Assembly: GCA_020091685.1 (NCBI GenBank)
Contig: CM034608.1
Coordinates: 5,801,751-5,865,750 of the forward strand
Origin: Lutjanus erythropterus
Lineage: Eukaryota; Chordata; Actinopteri; Lutjaniformes; Lutjanidae
Length of the DNA: 64,000 nucleotides
Reading direction: 5' to 3'
Made by a program: the position numbers and the translations under genes. The notes beneath the pieces are model-generated. The model did not search any database. It saw nothing but the letters and a program-made list of their open reading frames with translations, and was not told where the DNA came from. Of this stretch, positions 1 to 11,800 are shown piece after piece. The number at the start of each line of letters is the position of its first letter. Within the stretch, counting starts at the first letter, position 1.

Positions 1-414
1 CCAGATTTTTTTTTCTCACTTGTTTCTTGGGGCTTCCATAGGACTGACATCTGTTGGTTAAAAAAACAACAACAACACAGTGACAGTGGGATAAAACAGA
101 AATATGTCAGACAGAAAGAATGCATGCCTGTGCATTAACTCACGTATGAGTGGATCACAATCAGTTTGCTAATCCAGTCATTCATTTGACTGCACTGTTT
201 AGTGATCAGTTTGAGGACATGCTCTGATCTCTGTGTGCTCTCTCATTGGACCATAAGTGCTGTTCAGCACCACAGACAGCGACACTCAAAGCTGGTTACA
301 CTCATCTGGAAATATCTACTATCTACTGGGACGTCGTACTTATTGAAAATTCTGGGATCCATCTTTGCTTCCAATATTACAAACACAAAAAAAGATGAAG
401 TGCTGCTTGGTACA

Positions 415-1003
415 AAGTCGTCTTTCAAATCTTTATTTGCCACATACTCAAGATATCTCTACACTGTGCAGTGAAATGCTTATTGCCCCCTCCAGTACTG
501 CACTTGGCATAAATTATATTAAAAAAATACAATTTATACAACAAGAGAAGAGAATATATAAACACAATATATCTACAAAAGATTAGAGACATGTAAAAAT
601 GTCAGATAAGGAACAAATATTAAGTAAAGTATACATATTAAGGGATGCAGTAAAAGTGTGGAGGTATTGTCAACATCAGTAACCCTGGCAGTGTCCTTGT
701 TCAGGATTGTGATGGCCTGAGGGAAGTAGTTCATCTGTGGCCTCTCTGTTCTGGCTCTGTGACTGCAGTAACGCTTCCCTGACTGCAACAGTTCAGAGAG
801 GCCATTGTTTGGATCGCTCAAATCCTTTATAATTATACCGACCTCGGTCCTGGAGTGCACCCCCCGAGGTACGTTCGGCCGACCGCATCACTCTCTGCAG
901 GCCGCTGCTGTCCTGCTGGGTGCTGTTGACATGCCAGGCGGTGAACTGACCTTTGCTGCAGCTCAAGATGTCCTGCCAGTACTTTTATAGACATCTTTTA
1001 TAA
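415..1003 (-). mobile_element. LINE 3' fragment (reverse-transcriptase ORF C-terminus)
   Basis: Translated on the minus strand, the piece contains LQRVMRSAER near 890 and GLSELLQSGKRYCSHRARTE followed by NYFPQAITILN around 700-790. That order is the usual C-terminal signature of teleost LINE ORF2 proteins (LQRVV..A, LPSGRRYR, RTNRLKNSF.P). It is frameshifted and truncated at the 5' side. The tail side (about 415-435) reads AATAAAGATTTGAAAGACG on the minus strand, a typical LINE 3' end. Inactive fossil. Confidence 0.65.
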
Positions 1004-1032
1004 TGGATCTTTATAAGGAAAATTATTATTTT

Positions 1033-2949
1033 AAAGGACCAGTGTATAGGACTTAGTGGCATCTAGTGGTGAGCTTGCAGACTGCAAACACCTTGTCTCA
1101 CTTTACCCTTCCAGGCATGTGGATGAACCTATAGTGGCCACGAAATTTGCACAAAACTCGAAAGGCCATATCAAGAGCCAGTGTTTGCTTTGTCCGAACT
1201 GTAGAAACATGGTGGTGCAACACAATTAATGGAAAAGGACCCACGTCTTCTGTATATGAGCGACATCTGGCCCCTGATAGGCTGCCAAGTGGCCTCCAAC
1301 TATTTTCTAATTCACAATAAAAATGAATGAATTTACAATATTTTTCTCAGGAAGGAGGGACAGTTGGGATAAATTAGGCTGCTAGTAACAGAGAGACTGC
1401 TGGTCGTTGCATGATGGAAGTGCAGTAGGATCATACACGGAGCAACACGGGAGAAACAATGATGATAATTCTAATCCCATAAATGTGTATTTCATACCAC
1501 TGATATAAAAAACAGCTTGGAGCGTAATATGACATCATTTGTCTGTCTACTGGCACGAAGATTGATCTTACTCAACTGGAAACAGAGGACTGCACAAACA
1601 CAGTTAAATCTTTTGAGGGATGTAATGAAATACTTGCTGTCAGACGAGAGCTAACAGAAAAATGACTCAGATGCAGGACCCAGAACACAAGGTCTTTTAA
1701 TGAAAAAGAGTTTGGTGCACAGATTGTCAGTCCAAAGAGAAACTAAGGTATCCAGTAAACAGTAGGCTGAAGCAGAGTCAAGTCTAGAAAAATCAGGTCA
1801 AATCCAAAAGAAAACACAAGGAATAACGGCTAGAGATTAACACTCGAGTAACTGAGACAAGCTGGCAACAGACAAAGGGCAGCACAAGGACTATATACAC
1901 AAGGGAGGAGGGATAATGAGGCACAGGTTAACCCAATTAGGGCTGGGCAGGTAATCACAAAGGCGGGAAACACAGAGACGCAGGAAGTAAAGTATCTGAA
2001 ACCAGAGACAAAGGTGAGTATCAAAATAAAACAGGAAATACTAACAGAAAACTGGAAACAAGGAAAACATGACCTTAACTGAGACATCAGGATGTAACAG
2101 GAGCTAGAGAAAATAAAATTCTCTTTGAAACAACAAGAAGGGAAATTTCACAGAATTTGTCAACTATTTCAATAATATTAATCAATCTTTTGACAAGAGT
2201 TAGAGTGGTCTCTTAGACCCAGGAAACATGGATAACAGATATTTTAAGGAACAAAGTTCCGATAACCTTCTTTTTTCTTTCCTTTCTATTATTTGAAGGT
2301 AGTTACACACTTATAAAATCTGTCATGTTATATGTCTTTTGAAATGGTAGACAGATTTTGCAATGCATATTTCCCATTTTTAAAATCTCTTTTGAATACA
2401 CACTTTACACACATATAGTCTTGTGCTATGACCTTCATTGTCAGTCCTTTCATGAAGCTTAATTTTATTCCTCTCATATTTGTATTTATTTAATTTATTT
2501 CCTCCTCTTCTTTCTTTTACTTATTCTCATCTTATTTTATATTATTTACATTATTAACATGGTTCTCTGTCTGTATACGTGTGTGTGTGTATGGAGTTAG
2601 ATATTTGTGTGTACAGTCCTATCTGTTCAAAAGGAGTTTACGTTAATGGTTTGTTAATGAATCATGCCAACATTTCAGTGAATTGGAAAATAAAGAATTT
2701 AAACGCAAGATGAGTTATGGGCAAGTCATTCATGTTTATGAGTAACATTACTGTTAATGTTTGTTTATGAACTGGCCCCAGGCCTCCTGTCAGTTTGCAA
2801 AAGTGCCCTCAGGCAAAGCAACCTGAGTGTCCCTGTTCCAAGGTAACCCAAACACAACAAATCTTTTACACTAATTATGAATAATATATTAAATTTCTGG
2901 CACATTCTGCTATTAAAACCCTGTAAATCTTACACACTGGACCTTTAAA
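1033..2949. mobile_element. non-autonomous DNA transposon interrupted by an insertion
   Basis: Terminal inverted repeats: TTAAAGGACCAGTGTATAGG at the left and the complement of TTAAAGGTCCAGTGTGTAAG at the right. The first 280 bases (CATCTAGTGGTGAG, GAGCCAGTGTTTG, GAAACATGG) and last 110 bases match the two ends of a common teleost element whose other copy is at 60340-61090. Ordinary copies are well under 1 kb; here about 1.3 kb of foreign sequence separates the halves, including the LTR-like repeat at 1655-2110. Confidence 0.6.
1655..2110 (-). mobile_element. solo-LTR-like repeat, copy 1
   Basis: Read on the minus strand it starts near TGTTACATCCTGATG and includes TTTCCTGTTTTATTTTGA, a TATA-like stretch and a 3' segment ending CCTTGTGTTCTGGGTCCTGC. 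The same order of blocks occurs at 52785-53040 and 58740-59141 on the plus strand. No coding sequence. The LTR assignment is inferred from TATA and poly(A)-like motifs. Confidence 0.4.
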
Positions 2950-3150
2950 GTGCAGTACTGTGATTGGCTGCTCTCTTGGCGCTTATGGAACCAGATGTGC
3001 ACTTACTAAAGCAGCCAGTTAGTCTTCATCATTTAAGTTTTTTATCTTTTGAAACCGAAACATACTGTTTGAAAAAACATCTGCAAAAGCATAGATGCCA
3101 TGTTTTTGAGGCTTGTTCTTGTGTGTTTTTGAATTGAGAAAGGGATCATT

Positions 3151-3165
3151 GCTGCCCCCTTGTGG
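3151..3165 (-). promoter_or_regulatory. CTCF-like site
   Basis: Minus strand CCACAAGGGGGCAGC matches the CTCF core CCASYAGRKGGCRSY at 14 of 15 positions. Motif match only. Confidence 0.35.
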
Positions 3166-3689
3166 CTGATGTTGGGAAAAAAACAGCCACTACACCTGTG
3201 GTTCTCATCTGCAGACGAAGAGGCTGCAGTTTCAGGACCGCATTTTCAGGACCCTTGTTTTTCACCACAGTGCCACCTACCTACACAATACACTTAATAA
3301 TATTTAAATCATTCAGAATCTGCATTAAATATATTTTGTCTAGACACACATGGGTACAAACTGCTACTTGACTAGATGGTGGAGGCATACAACCACGATA
3401 GTTTGTACTGTTTTCTTGAATCTGTTTGTTGCTTGTTGTTGTTTATTGTATCAAGTGTGTGTGTACAGTGTATGTCCAGCCTTTAAAATATCTGCTGGAG
3501 ATCTAGTCAAGTTAATTGTACAGAAGTCTCTGTTAGTCCCTCTGGGGCACTTTTCACATAGATGAGGTCTAGATTATACTTTGATAATAAATACACTGCA
3601 AGGCCAAGGCAATGATTCTGTCTTTATTTTCCCTGAGTATAATGAGCTAATTCTGCTAATTATACAAACTGCAAGTCTTCAACCAAGTT

Positions 3690-4110
3690 GAATTGTAAGG
3701 CAAAGCAGTATTTGGATGGAATAAATCTTTAAAACTATAAGTATTTGGAAAGAAACTAGTGTTAAACTGGAATAAGGCTTTAGAACTAGAAGTTGTTAGA
3801 CTGTAGAGTTTTGGTGGAATGACTCTTTAAAACTACAAGTTGTCAGACGATGGTATTTTGGTGGAATTGACTTTTAAAACTATAACTACTGAAACAGAAA
3901 GTAGTTTTTGGTTAGAATAAACCTTTAACTATAGGTTATTGGACAGAAAGAATTTTGGTGGAATAATCCTTTAAAAAGTATTTAAATTGAATAAGCCTTA
4001 AACATGACTGTATAAGTTATTGGACAGGAAGGATTTTGGTGGAATAATCCTTTAGATCTATTCATTGTGAAACAAAGTCGTATTTGGCTGTAAAACCTTA
4101 AAAGCTACAA
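3690..4110. repeat. degenerate tandem repeat, unit about 60-65 bp
   Basis: Six to seven diverged copies of a unit containing TTTTGGTGGAATAATCCTTT, then AAAACTATAAGTTATTGGAC (best copies near 3810-3860, 3950-3975 and 4020-4055). Spacing is irregular because of small indels. Old minisatellite; no coding potential. Confidence 0.6.
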
Positions 4111-4152
4111 CAAAATATCTGAATGAAATTCTGTCTTGTTTCCACATTCATA

Positions 4153-4167
4153 TCACTAGGTGGCGCT
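4153..4167 (+). promoter_or_regulatory. CTCF-like site
   Basis: TCACTAGGTGGCGCT matches the CTCF core at 14 of 15 positions, plus orientation. A weaker GGGGGCAG-type site follows at about 4279-4293. Confidence 0.4.
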
Positions 4168-4500
4168 GTGGTGAGAAACAGGAGTCCTAGAAGTGCGGTC
4201 CTGAAACTGCTGCCTCACATACTGCAGGAACATGCAGCACTGTTGACCCAGGCTGCACTGGTTGTTTTCTGCTGTCCAGCCACAGGGGGCAGTAATGAGC
4301 CTGTTTTAAACACCAGGTTGTGGTTCCGCAAGAGAAAAGGCTTCCAGGATGAGATGTTGCATCATTTGTTTGCTTCCAGTTCCTGTGTTTCTTCTTCATT
4401 CTAAAATCCTGTGTCCTCAGTCTGTACTACAGCAGGCTGCACACTAACTGTCTACATTATATACAATATACAGTTTGTTGCACTATGCTCTGATAAACAA

Positions 4501-4506
4501 AATAAA
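4501..4506 (+). terminator. plus-strand poly(A)-like signal
   Basis: AATAAAG followed by TCAACATCCTGTTTTG, downstream of a comparatively GC-rich stretch (4140-4400). The 4123-4404 open frame upstream resembles no family known to me. Weak candidate for a transcript end. Confidence 0.2.
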
Positions 4507-5448
4507 GTCAACATCCTGTTTTGAACTAACTGTAAATGATGCAATACCAAGTCCCTCATTACGCTGCTGAGGCAGAGGCTGAAAACTTAATGAAGCTCCA
4601 GCAGCTGACGTGTGAGAGTTGGCTGCTGCTTCAACGTCTTAATGCAGAAACTGACCCAAATTCTCACGTCGACTCATTCACTGCATCTTCCATTCATGCT
4701 GATGTTTTGTTTGTTTGCAGGCAGAATCAGCTTGTTCATTAACTGATTGATTGATCAAGAGGAAATTCATGGCCAAATTTTTACCAAAAAACAAAACAAA
4801 ACATTTGACAAAAACAAAACTTTTCTGGTTCAATATTACCTAATGTTTTATAGACTAAATTAATTATTAATTTATCATTAATCATTAATCAAAAATTATC
4901 ATCTATTCTTTTTACATTGGGTGAGGTGACATTTTCTTTATAGGACACTACATGGGAAGCTGCAACCTCAGTGTCTGAAAACAGAAGAAAAGGACTCCAC
5001 ATTCTCCTGAATCCCACAGATCATAAACCTCTGGCTGATACTTTAACTGAGGCTCATGTCTCTTATTTCTGTGATCTGATTATACCAACAAATGAATAAA
5101 CTATTGCAAAAATTAGAGCAAACTGGGAGAATGAACTGTAGACCAGCCTGTCAGATAAATCACAGGGGGGTAAACTCATCCTCCTCCTGTGCTCAGCTCA
5201 GTCTGATTCAGAGGTGTTTCAGAGTTTATTATAGCAAAGCCAAAAACAGAAGAGGACAAACGTAACTGATGCTCACTTTACCCATGTGATCTGACACATA
5301 TGTTCTGGTTGAGCCCTAAATTAAGTTTTGGGAGTCATTTTTCACCGTGGTGTCTGAAATACTACAGACCCCAATTTCACTGTCTGCTCACAAAACCATT
5401 TTGGGATCATGACAAATATTCAAACTATAACTGTCTTGCATACACACT

Positions 5449-5839
5449 GTAAAAAGAAGTTGAAGTTTTGAAATATGTAAAAAAAAAATAGTTTTGATAA
5501 TTTACTTTTCTTCTTTAGCTAAACTTGAATCTTTGAATTGTAGAATCTCAAAACAGATTGTATTTGGAAAACAAAAAATTTACAGTGAGCGTTATTTGTC
5601 ATTATTTGGGTGCTTAAACCTAAAATTATGTTCAGTTCAATGAATTTACTCTAAAATGTTGGAAATACTATTTTGGGGGGCTTCTAAAACTTAAAAATTC
5701 AAGTTTATTGAAAGAGGACAAATAAATTATCTCAAGAAAAGATTATAAGTTGGTAAAACCTTAAAACGTAAGAGTTTGAGTTGCAAATCTATGTCACTGC
5801 AAATTTTTTCCACTTTTATATTAAAAAAATTGCAGTGTA
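5449..5839. mobile_element. MITE with CACTGTAAAAA ends, copy 1
   Basis: Begins ACACTGTAAAAAGAAGTTG and ends AAAAAATTGCAGTGTAG, so the ends are inverted repeats. Interior has two inverted blocks: AACTTGAATCTTTGAATT near 5522 and the complementary AAAAATTCAAGTTTATTG near 5693. The same architecture recurs at 21050-21510. Confidence 0.55.
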
Positions 5840-6285
5840 GAAGAATTCCTCTGCTGTGGAAATGTCCTCTCTATGCTCGTGTTTTAATTCTTAGAAAAAC
5901 ATGGGAAATAGAATGCCAATTTTCCATAAAAGGTTCCTGTCATACTTCTGGCTGTAGTTATTTTGACAGGCTGCCTGCCAGTGGAATTTTACAGTAGAGG
6001 TTTTGGTCCTTTCTGTGAAGCATGTATCTATTTATGGATGTATGTGTGCATCACTGTGGGTGTTACAGTATGTACATGTTCCATTACTGGCCTTACATTC
6101 TAAGTTTAGGACCCTCTGCACTACTCAACAGTCTCGGTGCAATGAATGACTCCTTTTTTTGTTATCTACTTTTTAAATACTAATTCATTTCTTTGTGCTT
6201 TCATTTTCTTTTTGTCTCATTTCTATCCCTCAAGAAAATATTGTAAAAACTGAAAATGCCTTGTGTGTTATTTTTCTGTTTCTTC

Positions 6286-6291
6286 AATAAA
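6286..6291 (+). terminator. plus-strand poly(A) signal, end of unseen transcript
   Basis: AATAAA followed at once by GTGTTGTT and then an A-run, preceded by T-rich sequence: a textbook vertebrate 3' end on the plus strand. It would place the end of a transcript about 2.4 kb beyond the sh3bp2 stop, convergent with it. I see no coding exon upstream of it in the window, so it would belong to a long 3' UTR, a non-coding RNA, or be fortuitous. Confidence 0.35.
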
Positions 6292-6339
6292 GTGTTGTTA
6301 AAAAAAGAAATGAAAAAAGACAACAGAACAACAGGAAGC

Positions 6340-8744
6340 TCTAGATAATCCTTTATACATTTGCAATATATATTTCTGTAGAAAACAATATATTTACATT
6401 TTTACAGGTACTTTTTTTTTTACAATACATACAACATTTACATATAAATATAGAGTGATTTACAGCAATAAAGTCAGTGCTGTACAAAATGTTATTGCAG
6501 AATGTTGATCCAGATTTCTTCATGTTTTATTTGACAAGGTGCATCATTTATGCTCTGGTTTATTTCTTATTAATAAGTGAGATGTCTTCTATACTCCATT
6601 ACATTAGAGAAAGTACAAAATTATCAAGCCCAGACACCTGATGAAGAGCCAGTTAGAACCAGAAATGTTGCACTTTTTATAATGTAGTCAAGTACTTTAG
6701 AAAATGAATTATAACTGAATGAGACTCAACAAACAATTATACTTCTCCAGAATCGCCTACTCCACCTTTAAGATCGTGCATTTCACCACCAGGTCACAGG
6801 GCACGCAGCTTCCATGTCTGAAAAATGTCAACACACAGTTCACCTAACCCACATTCGCACTATGCTAGAGGTAAATGTATCCCACAATTCACCTTGGCCT
6901 CACACCAGTGCAGAGAATAATCAGTACAGTTTAATGACAAAAATCTGGATTCAGCTTGAATATTATTCATCTTGCGACCCTTTTACAACATTAACCACAT
7001 GTTGAAAAGGCTTTCTGGCAGCGTCTCATACAGGCGCTGAAGGGAAACTTGTGTAGAGACAGTGGGGGACGTGACAAAGACCTCAGTGTTTGACAGCCTG
7101 GGATGAGAACAGGCTTTCAGCCCCACTATCAAAAATCTGATCATTTTGATGAGACTAATGAGAATAACAGCACACATCTGACATTCTAACAAATAAATAT
7201 TAAATAGATGATTTTATGAGTTTTACAAATCCTAAATACAAACATTCCAGAATAACATTATGTCTGTTTTACATAGAAGAGGCTGCTGTACTTCTGTGAT
7301 GGACAACTGGATTAATGAATGTGAGAATATAACTGTAATGATGTACGGTTGATTTGTGGAGTCATAGAAGTGCCATAAAGTGCAATAAACCTGTAAAAGA
7401 ATAAGAAACTAAATGTGGAAATATAAAGCATTTTTATTTATTTTCACATTTTTTGTTTACTTATTTTTGCATGTATTTACACATATATATTTATTTCTTT
7501 TGTATATGATTGGCTCTTTTTTTCTGTATAACTTTTGAAATCTTTTATGTATTTATTTTCACTGCTGTTTTTGCAGCTGCAGGATTCATACATGCAGGAA
7601 CTGAATACTGGTCCGGGCAGGAAGGCCCGCCTTAAACCAGATGATTGGCAGTTGGAAATGATGAGGAAAAACAAATAGTTTAAAATAATAAAGATAATAA
7701 ATGATATGTAAAAATAAATAGATTAAAATATATAGAGGAAAGGGCAATAAACAAATACATAAATAAATACATACAGAAATAAATGAGCATAAATATTTGA
7801 AAATACATTATAATGCTTTTAATTATTCTTTTATATTTTGTTATTTGTGTTTATATTTCCACATTTAATTATTGTCCTATTTATTGCTCTTTATATTTCA
7901 ACCTTAATTTGATTATTCTTTTGGAAATTTATTCTATTAATGGCTGTGACTCCATATAATTTTACTTAATTGTGTTTTAAATTAAAATAAAACTGGCTGT
8001 GTGAGCTCTAATAAACCTCAACGTGCTTCTTGCAGTCTTCAGCACCTGGATGCTTCTTTTGGCATTTGAAATACGTCACACAAGCAGAGACTTCAACAAG
8101 TGAGAGCAAAAGCACCCAAAGGAACCTCAGGAGAACACATGACAAAGACACATTCCCAGGATCCCACCTGAACCCTGATCTAAAAGCTTCACTGGCTTTT
8201 TTTTTTTAGCTGTCATTTGGTGCCACAGCGCCCCTCTGTGGCCAACGCACATTTCATCCACCTCACTAGCCACCTGACCATCACGTTACATTTTCCCGTT
8301 CACACCATTTGTTCAGTTTGTGTAAAGCAGCAGGAATGTTTCAGACGCAGCAGGTGTCTGATCAGTTTGGACTTTTGGTCCGTTGGCGAGTTTGTTTGAC
8401 TTTTAGAGGAAGTTTATCTTTGTCATAACTTAAATCTTCCATTAATAATTGAGGTGCATTTACAGTAACTGCTGTTTTCAGTGCACAATAGAGGATTAGG
8501 ATGATTAGTTTGTCTAAAAATCAGTTCATGTATGTTCCACTGACTGTTGATTGCTGGTGGTTTTGTTTCCTGTCATTGTGACTGACATAAGTTGCACACA
8601 ACAAAATACCTTTGTGGTGCATTCAGGTGTAACAGCAGATGAAAAATGTGTTTTCTTTTCCACAGTGAGAGGTACGGTCTGTTTTCATGTGTTTGTTCCT
8701 CTTTGGTTCCGGTTGCATATTTCTGTGTGAGCTGACTGTGTCGA
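6340..8744 (-). other. 3' flank and probable 3' UTR of sh3bp2
   Basis: AT-rich DNA without a credible coding frame. On the minus strand, AATAAA occurs in the A/T-rich part near 7435, 7490 and 7550, giving a 3' UTR of about 1.2 kb if used. The stretch 7430-7990 is low-complexity (AAATA-like and TTTAT-like units in both orientations). A CTCF-like site reads on the minus strand near 8222-8240. The true cleavage site is not determinable here. Confidence 0.4.
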
Positions 8745-8882
8745 TCAGCTGATCATTGTCTTTGTGTAGGGCTTCTGCAGGCACAGCGAGCCGTGGTGAG
8801 GAAGAGGATGGCTGTAGTAGTGTTCGATCAGAGCCGGCAGAGTGGGGAAGGGCACCTCACTGTCCAGAAAGATGCAGTCGTC
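8745..8882 (-). CDS. sh3bp2: sh3bp2 exon 13 (end of SH2, stop codon)
   Basis: Acceptor TTGGCAG|GAC; TGA at 8747-8745. Residues 558-602 with [19 protein letters not shown], as in human SMVEHYHTHVLPSH. The protein ends a few residues after the SH2 domain, as in mammals. Confidence 0.93.
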   Translation of the reverse strand, partial: DDCIFLDSEVPFPTLPALIEHYYSHPLPHHGSLCLQKPYTKTMIS

Positions 8883-11800
8883 CTGCCAAAACAGCCACAG
8901 TGAGCAAGAGAAATTAGCTTTAAGCCTCATTTCGACTCATAAATAATTATTATTTTATACATATGTATGGACTACAATAAGAGAGCAGCAGGTTTCTTAC
9001 CTCTTGAAACAACCGATAGTTTCTGGCTTTGCCTATACTGACATCCCACACCACCAGCACCTGGAAAACACAGACAGATGATTTTATTATGACTGTTTGT
9101 CAGGATTTCACGGACTGCAGATAAAATAGAAGTTCATCTTTGACCTGAAGACAAGCTGTATTCACAGAACCTTCACACTCAACTTGCATGAGAAAAGTAT
9201 GCAGTTAAATCAACTAAAGAGCTAACAGAAAAGGCGTCAGAGGGACGAAAACACAATTTGTAAAAAAAAAAAAAAAAGCCTATTAAATAGTTTGATGTTT
9301 TTAAAATTAAAAATATATAATTCAGTCACAGAATTGTATAAAAAAATCCTAAAGATATCAGGAAAATTCATCTTTGATGCAACAGTCACAGGAAATAATC
9401 CTCTCAAAATTCATAAACTTGTTTTACACAAACTCACAGTTATTGTGTTCACTATTTGGGTTAATTGTACAGTTCAGAAATGTACCAATTTTTTGTATTT
9501 AAATCAATCAATCAATCATTAAATTGTGCACAACAAAGGAAGAAATGAATAAACCTATCAACGAGCATAAAACATTTAGAGCTACAACAATAAATCTATT
9601 ATTAATCAGCTATTAAATCAATATCAATATACTTTTACAATAGATTAATTGTTCTGAGACACTTTTAATTGAAAAATCTCTGATTTCAGCTTCATAAATG
9701 TGAAGATTTTCTGGTTTCTTTACTCCTCAATGACAGTAAACTGAATATCTTTGAGCTGTGGACAAAACAAGACATTTGAGGACGTCATCTTGAGCTTTGA
9801 TCAACATTTTTCACCATTTTCTGACATTTCATGGACCAAACAACTAATGGATCACTTGTAAAAACAATTGACAGATTAATGGATGATGAAATAATCACTA
9901 GTTGCAGCCCTAAAAACACTATAAATAAATAATAAATAATTTCACCATATTTTATATTGAGGTAATCCAAAAATAACAGAAAGTAATCAAGTTACATTAC
10001 TTTAATATTGTGATACTTGGTTCACATTACTGACTACACTTTTTGACAGGTAATTAGTAACTGTATTGGAATACATTTTTAAAGTAACCCTCCAAACCCT
10101 GGATATAATATAATGTAATATTGTACCAAATTACATTAAGTAATATTATATAATATGCTATATCCATTAACCACGACATTAAGGCACAGACGAGCTTTAA
10201 GTTAAATGCTAACTGAAGTTAACAGGTATAATACTAAAGCTATGTTCATCATCTTAGTTTAGCATGCTAACAGTAACTAAATGTTAGCATGCTGCCAAGG
10301 GAACATCACTAGTTTTGCAGGTATTTGGTCATAAACCAAATGAATGCGAAAAAAAATAATAATTTTGACCTGACGGTAGTGCTGGAGGAAAAGTTACAGA
10401 TATTTCAGTGTGGACCAAAGTTGAGGACTGACAAACATACTGACACATGGCTGAAAGTGTTCATGATAGTGATGTCACTTCTGTTCAGATTTACTCACTG
10501 ATAACATCAGTGTTATAATTACGAGGAAACTTCTACAGCGAAGGACAGCAAAGAGTGGCTTTTTATTTGTCACCTTTGCTGTTTTGGTTCCTGAGTTTCT
10601 GATGCCGTACAGTCCGTCCTGCAGAGAGACGGTGCTGTCCTTGAATAACCTGCAAGCACAAACAGCATCACAGGTTACACACAAAAACATGAAACTAAAT
10701 GTTGTGTCTCTTTTTTCACATCACTTTCTTGGTATTAGCTCTTGTGAACTTCTGCTTAGCAGGTGTGTTTTCTACTGGAGGGCTATTTAATCTTACAGCT
10801 CTGTTTTGTAATAAAACTGAATGTGTCATACGTACTTTTCTACAAAGCTGGTTTCATTCGTGTCAATGAACACAGACTCTGGAAGCTGAACCTGCAGGGA
10901 GAAACACCCGGTTACACACAATGCAAACAGTGTGTTTACTGGAGCAATGGATGGCTCAAATAAGGTAAATTAAGATTTTGAGAGGGAAAAATGTGTTCAG
11001 AAATCATAGTTAAAAAACACAAAAATCTAAGCTATTTGAGCAAAAAGTTTGTAAATGCTTTGAAGACGCACACTTTTAAGTTACAAGACTAAAAGTTGTC
11101 CTCATGACTTCAAGTATTGTGTGAGGTACTTATCCATAGTCAGTGTATTAGCTACAGTAGATGGATGTCGACACACACCCAGTTTGGAGAAGCAGCAGGA
11201 GTACTGGTGGAGGAAGCTAATCACTGTACTGCTGTGGACAGGCTCAGCAGCAAAATGTGTTTTAGCCACTTAAAAAAATCAGTATCAGTTCAAGTGTACG
11301 CCAGACTTGCCTCTTTCTGGCAGGAAACAGCTGTTATATAAGCCAAACATCACTTTCTCCAAACCAACCAAACTCCATAGGTGAAATCGGCAATTTAAGC
11401 TCGCAGAACGCAGAAGTTTCGGGTCTACCGCTGCCTTATGTCGGTTAGTTTGTTTGTGTTACTGTGTATTTTGGTGTTTTAAAGGGTTCATTTGGAGTCA
11501 CACAATAACACAAACAAACTAATCGATCAAGGCAGCGGGAGACCAGCATCTCCTGTGCTCTGTGAGATAAAATTATTGTTTTTGTCATTGAAGTTTGGTT
11601 GCTTTGGAGAGAGTGATATGTTGCTTATATAGCTGTCATAAAAGGCAGCAAGGTAAAGTGGTGAAAATATTATAAATACAGCACATTGTAAAGCTTCCAA
11701 CACCAGTACTGCTGCTGGTGGTGTGTTCACTGCCATCTACTGTAAGTAATTCACTGACTATGGATAAGTACCTCACACAGCCATGCTTCAAATAATCTGA

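Noticed and set aside
4123..4404. 93-codon open frame before a poly(A)-like signal
   Set aside because: No family resemblance and an antisense frame of similar length is also open; coding not supported.
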